DNA from: Branchiostoma floridae
Taxonomy: Eukaryota; Chordata; Leptocardii; Amphioxiformes; Branchiostomatidae
Assembly (NCBI RefSeq): GCF_000003815.2
Contig: NC_049991.1
Location: forward strand, 13,600,529 to 13,664,528
Direction of reading: 5' to 3'
Length of the DNA: 64,000 nt
Part shown: piece after piece, positions 1 to 11,989 of the stretch
Layout: each line of letters begins with the position of its first letter
How positions within the stretch are numbered: position 1 is the first letter of the stretch
The notes under the pieces: model-generated
What the model saw: only the letters and a program-made list of their open reading frames with translations
What the model was told of the DNA's origin: nothing
Database searches by the model: none
Made by a program: the position numbers and the translations under genes

Positions 1-1636
1 GATGACTTCCCACTTCCCACCTGCCCAACAACGACGGTCAGTTTTTCTGTACAAACAACAGACATACAAAGCATTCAAAATCGTCTTTAGAGCTCGGTTG
101 CCGCTACCAACAACAGTTTTGTCCGTTAAGAGTGCATTATAACTAAACCCACGGGTAGACAGAATTTAACTGACAAAAACTTTTATGCAAACATTGTATA
201 TCAAGTAAATGTTGATAAGCTATTAGCTACGTATACAGATCTTATGAATATTACATATCGTATAAATGGTATACATAGACAACGTGAAAATGATGCTAAT
301 TTTCCTAGACGTTATTTTGATGTGCTCTCCTGCATGGTTCAATGTTGTCAGACTCCCATAAACACCAGGTGTACATTCATTGCAGGCACGATGCTGACCT
401 TTTAATACCTTTAGGTTGATGTCGTGAAGAGCCACAGTGCCCGTCGCCAATTCCCAGGAAAAGTTGCCGTTCCGGATCTATGGAACAGTGAGGAAACGGG
501 CAGACCAGAGGTTACCAGCACTGTTAATCATAATCTACTAGTACCTGATGTGTAAAGTGAGGGAGATTGTGACAATGGGACAAATTGTTCAAAGTAACAG
601 ATGTAATAATTATACAACTGAGTAAACTATTGTGTCTACTAAACGATTGGCTACCCACATACCTCGTAAATTGTGACACACAAGAAAGCACATTATTTTG
701 TTGATTATACAAATATATAGCTACTGTAGTAAACTTAGCATTGAATGATAAGGAAACCACCAAGTAAGCAACTATCTAACCGACCTCAATAGCAACATCC
801 TCTGCCATGTCAGTTGTCTGTGACAGCTCTCCGGCAAGCTGCTTCAGCTCGACGCTGTTCTCATCCTCAGGCAGCTTATCGTAGGGGTTTCTCAATAATT
901 TCACCTTTTGTTCCTGTTAAGATCGGTTACATTTGGCTATCAGAACATCACGTTTTACGGTCAACAAGCAATGAAAGACCATCATGACAAAATGGTACAA
1001 TGATGTGAGGCAGCAACAACACAGGAACGCATGACGATCACTTTACATTTTTGTTCATATATGAGGTAGCGAGAGTTACAATTTCATGGTACATAGAACA
1101 CAGAAGAATATTGAGAGAAAATGCGCTTACTGAGACTACGTCACCGTCTGCTTTTTCCTTAGCACTCTCATTATCGTCGTCAGAATGCACATCATGACGG
1201 CACATGTTCCCAAGTTCCTCAACTTCATCGGACTCAAAGAAGGGTTCCAGCCGTTTGTCACACACGGCAGCGTTGATTTTCAGAGGAAAAACTATGCTAG
1301 ACCTGGTGCGAACTAGATTNNNNNNNNNNNNNNNNNNNNNNNNNNNNNNNNNNNNNNNNNNNNNNNNNNNNNNNNNNNNNNNNNNNNNNNNNNNNNNNNN
1401 NNNNNNNNNNNNNNNNNNNAGGTGTGTACATATAGTGTGAGGACTTGCGAGACCTGCAAATAAAGAAATCCATCCGAAAGATTGAACTGCAAAAGATGTC
1501 AATCAGAACGATTATGCTATACTTCGGTAACGTACATATTGCTCAGGACTAAATGACTCACGATTAGTGTGGCTGCCGTGGGAGTTGCTTGCGTGATGAA
1601 TGCTGGATGACATTGAAAACAAAATGTATCATGCCA

Positions 1637-1713
<77 letters not shown>

Positions 1714-4700
1714 AATTTACATAATATTCATACGTCAATGACCAGTATTAGATAGTAAATCTTACACATCACCCGAAGGTATAATTTTCTATAGCTTTTA
1801 CGTGCCTTAGTCATTGCTGACATAAATTTCTCTGGACGATAAATGTCGAAATGTCAAAAAAGATATGGTTTGGTTCTACCTACAAGTGAGGATTTCCCAG
1901 CCAGCTCGTTTGTACATTTCCCCAACCTCGGTGTTCCTGGCGGCGAGCACTTTGTCGCTAAACATCTGTTCCCACGCGTAAAGCTTCAGAAGCTTGATAG
2001 CCTGTATGTAAAATAAGACACGCAAGAGGGGTCTCACTAAATACCGAAAACAACCGAAAACAACCGCAAAACAACCGAAAACTACCGAAAACAACCGAAA
2101 ACAACTTTCACAAAATACCGAAAACAACCGAAAACAACTTTCACTACCGAAAACAACCGAAAACAACTTTCAATAATTACCGAAAACAACTCGACACAAC
2201 CATAAACAACAGACAATCATTTCAGTGGGCTATCATTTAATAATTTTATTTTATTCTGGACAGGAGTTAGGCTACGGTGGATTTATTTGTTTGACGACCC
2301 CTGTTATTAATACAATATTAGTAATAATAAAGTCAACGATCTCCTTTGCCTGTTCGAATATATTAATGTTCGCATTCAGATTCAAGGACCCTGTACGTTA
2401 TAAACGGGGACTGCTTGGTGAGGGCCCCAAAGGGGGGGTACCTACAACGCTCTACGCTAAATTCGGGAGGACCGGCTACGTAATACGCTAAATTATGGAC
2501 ACTTTATTACGCTCTACGCTAAATTACGAAATGTCATAATGCATTGTGCAAATCTTTATTGTCCAAATGGCTGAACTCCGCCGACGGATAATTCCATCAA
2601 CAAGATTAAAACTTAACTTCTGAAGACGTCTTCCTGGCCAGAGGCGGCGACAGCAAATTTCTTATGTGACGTAATTTTCAGCACTTGTAGCACCGAAAGC
2701 GGAGGCGCGACAATCCTAGGGCGTCCGGGGGCATGCTCCCCCGGGAATATTGGGAAATCTTGACCCTCTGAAACGCCATTTTATGCATTTTGAAGGGCAA
2801 TTTTTGCTCACAGACTTAGCCAAGTTAAATAGCATCCAATTACAAATTCACATGGTTTTAGCTTTAAGCTATTGAGGGCAACGCCCCCAAACATCATTTT
2901 CAGATTTCGAGTGCCGAAAGCACGAACAGTCGAACTGTCGCAAGGTAGGTACGGGAAAATTTGGAAATTTTTACCCTCTGAAACACCATTTCCTGCATTT
3001 TGAGGGACAAATTTTGCTGGCAGACCATATGCTCAATGTAATGACATTTCTGTCAGAGAAACGTCTTTGAGGGCGACGAGCGCCGGAGAGTCGTGAGCGC
3101 CGGAGGCCCAAGCCGTCGCAAGCCTTGGCAAGGGCCGCCCGGCGCCCGGAGAAAAGTTGAAATCTCGACTCTCTGAAATGCCATTTCCTGTATCTAAGGG
3201 GCACATTTTGCTTGTTATCTAAGCTAAGGTCGGTGAAAAGATTTTTACTAGTTGGGGGACGACGCTCCCGCAACATATTTTCACCATGTCCAGTGCCGAA
3301 GGGGTGAGCCATAGCAAGGAATGTCCGGCGAAATTTTGAAATCTGGACCCTTTGAAACGCAATTTCCAGCATTTTCGCGGGTAAAAATTGCCTCTAGACT
3401 AGTTAAGTTTAATGAAACTTTGATTACGCTTGACGAAAAATTAATATGAATTACGTTTTACGGTAAAATCCGGTTAGCTTCTACGTAATACGTTAAATTA
3501 AAGGGGCCAATATCGCTCGACGCAAAATGCACCGATTACGCTCTACGTTGAATTCGAGCGGTCCCGCTACGGAGTACGTAGAATTAAAACCGCCGATTAC
3601 GCTCTACGGAAAAGGGCTTTGGGGCCCCCCTTGGTCAACTCACAAACTCATCAATGGATATCTATATGACATGGCATCTATTGTGTAACTCCAAGCAGAG
3701 GTAACGGTGGGGGCGGGGTGTAGTATTGGCCACAACAAGAAATAGCAGTCACTGCTATCCCCAGACGAAATCTCTGCTTGGAAAATAGGTTTGCTTATTA
3801 ATTACTGCTGGAAAATTCTGCTGCCTATTTAGCTAATGTGTACTACTTTTTTTTTCTAGCAACCAAAACAATCTAGTATATTTCTTGCTCAATTATAACG
3901 CATTTCCACTGCCATAACAAATCGATTTAATGGAAAAACCGCAAACGTGTATTAGAGGTCCCAGATTAAACTAAATGATCAAAATTCTGCTTTACACCAT
4001 AAAACAGCGTGTGATCGATGGGAAGGTGTTTTCACCGGCTACATCCCCTTTGCTGAAAGAATCCTTCCTTCAGAATCTTCTCTCCCTCGGCCGTGGAGAA
4101 AATAATTCAAGGAATAATAACCAGTAGATGAAGATAAAATAGACATTTTTGTTGTTTACGGGTTATTTTCCGGCTTTTTTCGGGTTCTGATAGGTTGTTC
4201 ATGATTGCTTTGATATTTTTTAGGTGGCTTCGAGGGGTCTCACTAAATACCGAAAACAACCGAAAACAACCGAAAACAACCGAAAACAACCGAAAACAAC
4301 TTTCACTAAATACCGAAAACAACCGAAAACAACTTTCACTAAATACCGAAAACAACCGAAAACAACTTTCACTAAATACCGAAAACAACCGAAAACAACT
4401 TTTAACTACCGAAAACAACCGAAAACAACTTTTAACTACCGAAAACAACCGAAAACAACCATAAACAACAGACAATTATTTCAATGGGTTATTATTTAAT
4501 AATCTTGATTTCATTTTGGACAGAAGTTAGGCTAGGACGACCCATGTTATTGATACAATATTAGTAATAATAGAGTCAGCGATCTCCTTTGCCTTTTGGA
4601 ATATATTAATGTTCGAATTCAGATTCACCTATCCTGTAAGTATCCTGTATGTTATAAACGGGGACTGCTTGGTTAACTCGCAAACTCATCAATGGATATC

Positions 4701-7700
4701 TATACTACTTGGCATCTATTATGTAACTCCAAGCAGAGGTTACGGTGGAGCGGGGGTGTAGTAGTGGCCCCAACATGAAATCGCAGTCACTACTATCCCC
4801 CGACAAAACTGCTTCGAAAATGGGTTTGCTTATTAATTACTGTTGAATCTGCCTGCTGCACATTTACCTCATGTGTACTACATTTTTTTCTAGCAACCAA
4901 AACAATCTAGTACATTTCTTGCTCAATTTTAACGCATTCAGCTATCACAACAAATCGGTTTAAATGGACACACCACAGAGGCCCCTTATTCTGGATTAAA
5001 CTAAATCAAAATGAAACAGTGTGTGATAGAAAGGTGTTTCCACAGTCTACATCCCCTTTGCTGCAAAAATGCTCCAGAATCACCCCATTCTCTCCCTCGG
5101 CCAAGGAGAAAATAATACAAGGGATAGTAACGAGTAGATGAAATAAAATAGCAATAGGTAGTTGTTTAAGAGTCATTTTCCGGCTGTTTTAGAGATCTGA
5201 TCGGTTGTTCATGCGTGTTTTAGGAGGTTTCGAGTTGTTTTCGGTATTTATTGAGTTGCTTTCGGTATTTATTGAGGTGTTTTCGGTATTTATGGAGTTG
5301 TTTTCGGTAGATATCAAATTGTTTTCTTTGTTTTCCGTATTTTACGAGTTGTTTTCGGTTGTTTTCGGTAGATGTCAAGTTGTTTTCGGTTGTTTTCGGT
5401 TGTTTTCGGTTGTTTTCGGTTGTTTTCGGTATTTAGTGAGACCGGCTTCGAGTTGTTTTCAGTATTTGTCGAGTTGTTTTCGGTTGTTTTCGGTATATTA
5501 GTCTGTGACCAGACCCTCTGGTCGACAGACTTTTAGTTTTGTCACGTTTACGCGCGTTCGCAGCTGTATCTGTATGTTCCCGTTGTCTGAATTCTATGTG
5601 GTTTGGCAGGTCCTTTGTACTGAGGTTGACGATGATGCACGTGAACTTTTTTTTGCGGCAGGTGGTTTTATTATGGATTTTATAAAAATAACACCCCTAC
5701 AATTTGTTCGTCTTGCGGTGTTTTGGTCCAGATCCTCTGTATGTGGGTCATGGTGTCATTGGAATTTGTCAAGCAGATGCGTGGTGTTACCTGATCGTCA
5801 AAGTTATTCGCGTTCGCATCGGTATCTGCATGTTCCCGTTGTCGCATACGTACGTTGTTTGGCAGGTCATCTGCACTGAGGTTGACGATGATGCACGTTG
5901 TTTTTTTGTTGTTGTTTTTGCGGCAGTTGGTTTTATTAGGGACGCAATAAAAATAACACCCCTACAAAATGTTCATCTTTCGGTGTATTAGTCCAGATCC
6001 CCTGTATATGGGTCATGCTGTAATTGAGATATTGCAAGCAGATGCGTGATGTTCTCTGGTCGTCAATGTAACGCGCGTTCGCATCTATATCTGCATGTTC
6101 CCGTTGTCGTATACGTTTGTGGTTTGGCAGGTTCTCTACACATAGTTGGACGATGATGCAAGGTGTTTTATTTTTTCGGCAGCTGTTTTTATTATGTATG
6201 TAATAATTTCAGAAATCACCCCTGCAAATTGTACGTTTCACAGTGTATTGGCCCATGTCTGCATATGGTGCCCGTTGAGGTAATTGGTAGCAGTTAAGCA
6301 GATGCGCGATATGTGCAAGAATTTTACGCGCGTTTGCTTTCTACCTCTTATTCAATAAGTTTATCCGTACTACTTTATGTACCAGCATCATGGACCCCGG
6401 AATTCACCCATTAACACTGTGTCATGCTACCTTATGGCGTCACACTAGTTAAAAACTTATCGCACAGTTCATCATCAACAGCTGTGTGTTATCGTATGTG
6501 GGACATGGGAACCGACATCTAATGTTCCACTAATGACCCTGTCAATCAAATACCTCCTGTCGCCGTTTGCAATGAAGGGTGTAAGAATTCTCGTCCCAAA
6601 TGAAGTTTAGCCATATTATATTCCCGGACTTCGACTAAGAAACATCAAGGTCCTATTCCGTGCTTCATACTTATTACGTCCATAACAGAAACATGTTAAT
6701 ACTTGGTGCGTTTGTCAGTCTGCCTGTCGGTCTTGTAGGTGTGTCTGTGTGTGAATGTGCCTGTGTATTAGAGTAGACCATCCGGTAACTTATCGTCACC
6801 ATATCTTTTTGACTTTGGCCACATGTTATCTCACAATCCATACCTGTTTAGTAAGATTCACATGACACAGAAATATTAGGCAACTTTAGATACAACGATA
6901 TATCTAACACCATGAAAAGAATCATATAGGATATAAGCACAACGTCACACACCAAAGAAGACAAAACAACCAACATATACCAGACCGACGTCACAGACTA
7001 TGTTACCTACGGTCACTTGTTTCATGTTGTTTTCGGTTGTTTTCGGTTGTTTTCGGTTGTTTTCGGTATTTAGTGAGACCGCGCAAGAGGATGACAAAAA
7101 CGCACGATAACTATAGATTCTTTCGTGAATTTAAAAAAAAAATGTCTATAATATTCACCTCTAGTGACATTGGACGCAACAATGATTTGTCTTGCATACT
7201 CACATATGTCCAAACATAGATATGTTTTAATTCCTTCAGTAAAACAGAGTGGATACTACATTTACTCACCTGGATAGTTTCATTAATGCGCTTCATGCGA
7301 GTATCTGATGTAGCCTACATAGACATAGACAGATGTAAGAAAGAAATAACGTTAAACCCAAACAATAGGTCTTGTTGTAACTCGTGTGTCATCAGTCTTG
7401 TGATTATTGACAGAACAAAAGTACTGACTGAGACTTCCGTAAGGGGTACGTTAGTCATATATGGGAAATAGTGCATTTAATTAGCTCACAAGCAACCGTT
7501 AACTATAAGGAATGTTTTCGGGGAATACCATTTTCTTCTTCGTGAGTCGCTCTGTTATCCGTGCTATCTTGTAGTTGACAGGAGACATAATGATGATGAG
7601 TAAGGTCCCTATCACGGCGCTCCAGCCTAGTTGGAAGTACAGCAGGATACAGCCAGCGAGAAGCTACGTCAGGCACAAGGAGTTGTTTACATAATTTTCA

Positions 7701-10700
7701 CCAGAGAAAAATGTGATCCTAGCAGACTAGGAAACCATTATTGACCTATATGTACTATTTGTTTCAATAGATTACTAACTAATTGAACCTTCTCAGCTAG
7801 GTTATTAAACGAATTTATTTTGAAACAGCCGATACCCTTCTTAAAGTTTTATTTCTTGACAGATAATTTTAGTTCACCCTTTATTTCATTGAGAATCGAT
7901 TCGCTGTCTTTAATGGATACCGCAGACGCTTTCTTACAACACGTGTTTTTTAAGGTCACATGGGGTAGTAAAGGGTCATTTCTTATAACCAAGACAGAAG
8001 TCAGAGCAAAAATTTGGACCAATATCTTTGCGAGACATGGACTGGCTTAAGCACTGACCAGCTCATCAGAGGGGTAGAGGACAGAGCAAGATGGGCACGG
8101 ATCACTGCTACTGGATGTCGGGGAGCCCCTACGACCACTGAGGTTACGGGCCGTGAGTGAGTGAGTGAGTGAAATATTTAAGTTACTGAAGAAAGTGACT
8201 GAAAGAAAGACTGAAAGACCAAGGACCGCCAAAGATGGAGGGAGCTAGTCCGTGGTCTGTGCCCGAGGATGGACAGTAGGCCTAAGTAAGAAAGAATGAA
8301 TACCTGAAAGACCATAGACCACGGGTTGTGGATCAACGACATCATGACCAGTAACTGCTGGGCGTCCATACCGGCGTGGTTCATGACTTGTCCTGCCGTG
8401 ACCTTGTCGCTGCTCAGCAAACGGGAGGATAGCTTCAGCACCTTGTTGTATATCATAGTCTGGGGGACGGAAACCATTGTTGACATTACGAAGATCACAC
8501 AGCGTCCCTTCGACTTCACAGGAACACTACGAATGACGCACATTTGATGCATATTATTTGCCAAATCTACCAACTTTGACTTTTCCATTTGCTACGCATT
8601 GGTGACAGTCGAAACTATGGCACAGCTGTATCAGAATGGTATTTGATAACCATATTTTCTCTCATTACCCATTTAGTGTCATGACCTTTTCATACCTGAA
8701 TGGCAGCCTTGAGCTGGACTCCCTGCTGGAAGGTCAAGTAGGCTCCGAAGTAGTCGAGCTGGTATCTCAGTATGTTGACGATCAACATAAGAATCAGCAG
8801 TATAAAACCATTCCCAAAGAATTCACCTGCTGTCACAAGGTAAGGTCCCTAAAAGTAAAACAAGTTAACATCAGCAACCCTTGACGTTTGACGTAAGGAA
8901 CATGCTTTTGATATTTCTTCCGCGACGAATCTGGGCTGGCCCAACGACACATTCATCTGAAGGGGGGGGGGGGGGATCTGCGATACGTTGGCAGCATCGC
9001 TGCATGCGTCCTCAATTGGATTTTGTTATCCTTGACTCAAAGTATGACTAAAATACAACAAACACACACAGTGTTAAAGATTCGATGTAATTCATCGAGC
9101 GCTCTGTTAAAATGCTCATCCGCAGTGACGCCGACAACGTGCCACAACTTCAGTGTGATACCCGCTTTACGTGGTCATTGTTGCTCATTATTCCCAACAC
9201 CTGTGAAACATGCGATGATGGTTTACCTGATACATGGGTCGCTCCACCTCTCCTTGCTTTATGCCGTCGGTGGCCCAGGTGATAATTCCCTTCAGAATCA
9301 AGGGGGTTGAGAACGTCAGGACGTCCACCAAAAGCCTTAGAATTCCAGCGATGACAAAGGCATCGCCGAAGGCCTTTATGTAGACCATCCACAATGACAG
9401 CTTTTCGTTTTTTGCAATGGCCTTTTCCTTGAAGCATGGTATTTGCACATTAAGTAAGGAATTGTAACTCGTTGATAATCATTATTCAAAGCATATTTAC
9501 TCACCCAAAGGACGGAATTCCAAACTGCAAGCTGTGATAATTCACTAAAGATGACGCGGTATACGCACCTTGTCATGGTCATATGTTGTCTTGAACACGT
9601 CATACGATGCTTTAGCTCGCATTTGCTGATGGAGTGTCAAGAACATAGTCTTAATCAATAAACTTCATTGATCTGATCAAAGTTAGCGGACTTTTTATAT
9701 GATTGAATATCATATTTCATATGCAATTTTCATTAGCCAAATTGCTACAGATTTTGAAACAATCCACACAAATGAAACACCGAAAAATGTGGAAATCCTA
9801 TCAAAAACCTTACTTTAGGTAATCTAACTATTTGTCCGTATACCTTGGGGATGTTGCCCAGGTGGGACATCTCCAGAGGTTCCTTGTAGCCCACCCGGAG
9901 GATGAAGCTGGCCCACCAGAACGTGAGACGTGACGGCAGCGTGACGTAAGGAAACACGTAATACATGTTGTCGTCCTTCAGGTCACTGTGCGGCTTCAGT
10001 TGGACTGGGCTGGCCGACAGGTACTTCTGTAAATACAAAACATTTGTAAAATGGAGTCACTATATTCGTACCTAGCCGGTGAGCACACAACAAATTGGGT
10101 GGCCAAGCAACTGGTGATGATTTTGGAAACGGTCAGACGTTTCAGAAAGCATCTGCTACCTTTCGTTAATTTAATTTATTTACTTGCAAAATCATGCCCA
10201 GGCTAATGACACTGAGGAGACCTTGTTGAAGAGTGGGTTTTATATCCAAACTATGAATTGATATTAAGGTGGCGAGGACGAATTTTAAGATTAGATGACA
10301 TTCATAGCAAAGAAGGAAGAACAGAGTGATGTTGACGCGGTCATTGTAGTATCACATAACTGCCAACCACGGGTCTAATAACTGTATGTAGTAGAGGATA
10401 CAGCTAGCAAACATTTACCACTTTAAACAGCGTGTATCCTTCTATCACGATATGCATCGCGTAAAGGACGACAGACGTCCATGTCAGACTGAGCCGGAGT
10501 CGGGTAGAGCTGACGTCACGGTTGTACAGATGAGCCAGCCGGGCAGCTTTGAAGCCGGCAGACATGGCGTAGTACACGCACAGCGGTAACAACAGACGGG
10601 GTTTGTTGGACGTTTCCACCTGTGTGAAAAGAAACAACAACAAAAAAACACAGTTATTTCACCTTTGCAACAAGGCATCTCGTTTAGCGAAACAAAAACT

Positions 10701-11989
10701 CTATTACTTTATATCGTGTCAATCGTACAATACGATAGACTTAGGTTTAGAAATGATGTCCAACTTTTCTAAAGTCGTGACAATTGATGCTTAGAATGTA
10801 CTGGAATTACCACGATATAGGGTAATAGTTAGGGGTTGCTTTATAACAAAGCGAACTGTATAGCCTCAACATATTCTACAGGTACGTTCTTTACTGAACA
10901 TTGCGATATGACGTAAGCATGGGCACGTCGAGAGGTTTACCTGGTAGTAGTATACACAGGCCAGCAGGGTGGCCAGTAGTGCGACTATCCACGGCAGGTA
11001 CAGGTGGATGTGATGTCCTGGGGTGTAACTGTCCGATACAACACCCTCTCCTACCTGTGGTTATGGGCAAGGAGATCATTAACACGCAACGTCCTATTAA
11101 TAAAAACGCTTGTTGTTACCGTTTCATATTCAAAGTAAGCTAGCTTGCACTCACCCAAACGTCCATCCACCACAGTTTAATGAAAAAAAAATGTACGGAA
11201 AATCGTCTGCATCTGCCAGAAAAATAAGGAGTATTGTCTCTTACCTCACATAGCGTGGTAAATAGAAGAACGAGAGCGACGATCCACCGTGCATAGTGCC
11301 CTGGGAACAAGACCCATCCTTTCTGCGTTTCACTTCCAGTCTCTTTCCCATATTTCCATCTCCACAAGAGCAGCGCTAACAATATTGAATCAAATGAAAA
11401 CATATCTCAGACCATAGGTGTTATGGCAACGTTTATTTGTCGTCGTGGATATGTTTCTGTGAACTACCCAAGCGATATATCTATGTCATGTCTCCGTCCA
11501 AGACAGGCATCAATGTCCAAAATAGGACGATGACTCAGTTCTTAATTTAACTAATAAGAGGTAACAGATAATGCCTTTTAGTGAAAAATGTGATAGCACC
11601 TCTCTACCACATTAATTTACTAGTGAGAGGAAAAAGATAGTGTCTTTAGTGAAACACTCCTCTATCACATTCATTCACTAGTGTATAGACAATTATTGAA
11701 ATAACAGGTTATCACGTTTTCTGCCCTAAAATGCTATTAAGGGCTAAATGAACATGATAGATAATCAAGTCTAAATTACAAGGCCTTCCCCTTATTTGCG
11801 CAATCATAACTATTGGTAATATAAAAAAAAGTCGTCGGCAAGCTCACCAAGAAAAGCCAATGGCAGGTACCCCGCATGTGGTATTAAGTTGAGTCCATCC
11901 ACGAGGCACTCCTCGGTCCTGACGTCCACTGCTGTAGTGTTGCCATTGACAGAAGGGTAGGCCGGGCCACAGAACAGCGAGTCCGCCAT
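1..11989 (-). CDS. Sulfonylurea receptor-like (ABCC8/9-type) ABC transporter, left tandem copy, partial at 3' end
   Basis: ABC subfamily C membrane protein of the sulfonylurea-receptor type. In vertebrates these are regulatory subunits of KATP channels; function here is inferred. Exons in transcript order: 11989-11848, 11375-11245, 11054-10941, 10619-10419, 10026-9844, 9625-9569, 9427-9227, 8848-8696, 8459-8304, 7663-7529, 7314-7270, 2001-1884, 1602-1562, a disrupted exon ending at 1131 (gap 1320-1419), 913-785, 477-399 and 46-1. The last exon carries the NBD1 Walker A motif GQVGSGKSS, so the rest of NBD1, TMD2 and NBD2 lie outside the window. Exon sizes match the complete paralogue at 15267-33228 almost one for one (142, 114, 201, 183, 57, 153, 156, 135, 45, 118, 41). 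The start is the ATG beginning MADSLFCGP, shared by both copies. The exon ending at 1131 is anomalous: its 5' half is missing or replaced around the gap, so the gene may be broken or misassembled there. Confidence 0.85.
1320..1419. other. Assembly gap of 100 N
   Basis: Exactly 100 N, a conventional placeholder for a gap of unknown size. It falls inside the disrupted exon of the left ABCC gene. Confidence 0.99.
1639..1711. repeat. (TA)n microsatellite
   Basis: Uninterrupted AT dinucleotide run of about 73 bases in an intron of the left ABCC gene. Confidence 0.98.
2040..2212. repeat. Decamer array (ACCGAAAACA type), left end of the large element
   Basis: Imperfect tandem copies of a CGAAAACAAC unit, interrupted by short TTTCACTAAATAC-type spacers. 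Inverse counterparts lie at 5233-5505 and 7026-7080. Confidence 0.9.
2420..3629. mobile_element. 1.2-kb element with GGGCCCCAAAG inverted ends and CTTGGT duplication
   Basis: The left end is GAGGGCCCCAAAG and the right end is its near-perfect inverse. CTTGGT is present on both sides (2414-2419 and 3630-3635), whereas the related sequence near 4668 has one CTTGGT and no insertion. Subterminal clusters of TTACGCTCTACGCTAAATT-like words lie at 2446-2530 and 3420-3610. Inside are four diverged copies of a unit of about 180-210 bp, marked by GACCCTCTGAAACGCCATTT near 2762, 2972, 3167 and 3346. No coding capacity was seen. Confidence 0.7.
4236..5443. mobile_element. Nested second copy of the decamer-ended transposon, 1.2 kb
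   Basis: Starts GGTCTCACTAAATACCG and ends with its inverse. GGCTTCGAG flanks both sides (4226-4234 and 5444-5452), with one extra G at 4235. Decamer arrays fill both ends (4249-4470 and 5233-5443) and a body of about 770 bp joins them. The body (from ATAAACAACAGACAATTATT on) is homologous to 2200-2414 plus 3636-4200 of the host element, so the two are copies of one family. Confidence 0.75.
5503..6340. repeat. Tandem repeat, about 260-bp period, at least three diverged copies
   Basis: The phrase TATCTGCATGTTCCCGTTGTC and close variants recur near 5567, 5824 and 6090; GGTTTGGCAGGT, GACGATGATGCA and AAATAACACCCCTACAA recur in the same order. It lies inside the outer transposon. No homology is recognised. 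Confidence 0.8.
8050..8172 (+). mobile_element. Probable 3' tail of a non-LTR retrotransposon
   Basis: A short plus-strand frame reads RGVEDRARWARITATGCRGA then PTTTEVTGRE and a stop, followed by (GAGT)n. Arg/Trp-rich C-termini followed by simple-repeat tails are common for LINE ORF2 remnants. Weak evidence from motif style only. It sits in the intron 7664-8303. Confidence 0.4.
8962..8975 (+). repeat. Poly-G run of 14
   Basis: Fourteen consecutive G in an intron of the left ABCC gene. Confidence 0.95.

Larger units (their letters stand above)
2030..7080. mobile_element. Large inverted-repeat transposon with decamer arrays and 9-bp target duplication
   Basis: The left end begins GGTCTCACTAAATACCG and continues into an array of CGAAAACAAC decamers; the right end is the inverse, closing CGGTATTTAGTGAGACC. 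CGCAAGAGG occurs just outside both ends (2021-2029 and 7082-7090), with one extra G at 7081. The intron holding it is 5.27 kb; the equivalent intron in the paralogue (27833-27986) is 154 bp and shows the unduplicated flank. A 9-10 bp duplication and long subterminal repeats suggest a Mutator-like, non-autonomous element; no transposase frame was seen. Two later insertions lie inside it, at 2420-3629 and 4236-5443. Confidence 0.75.

Noticed and set aside
1038..1502. Continuous minus-strand frame across the assembly gap
   Set aside because: The frame passes through 100 N and joins intron to exon; only 1131 to about 1290 has support from the paralogue.
4107..4499. Long frames rich in FRLFSVV or NRKQPKTT on both strands
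   Set aside because: They are translations of the decamer array; a 10-bp unit cycles through all frames and gives periodic peptides with no coding meaning.
2040..5505. Possible CRISPR array
   Set aside because: Short regular repeats, but there are no unique spacers, the units are 10 bp and the context is a eukaryotic transposon end.
5505..5991. Overlapping plus-strand frames of 95-124 codons
   Set aside because: They follow the 260-bp tandem repeat and show no protein features.
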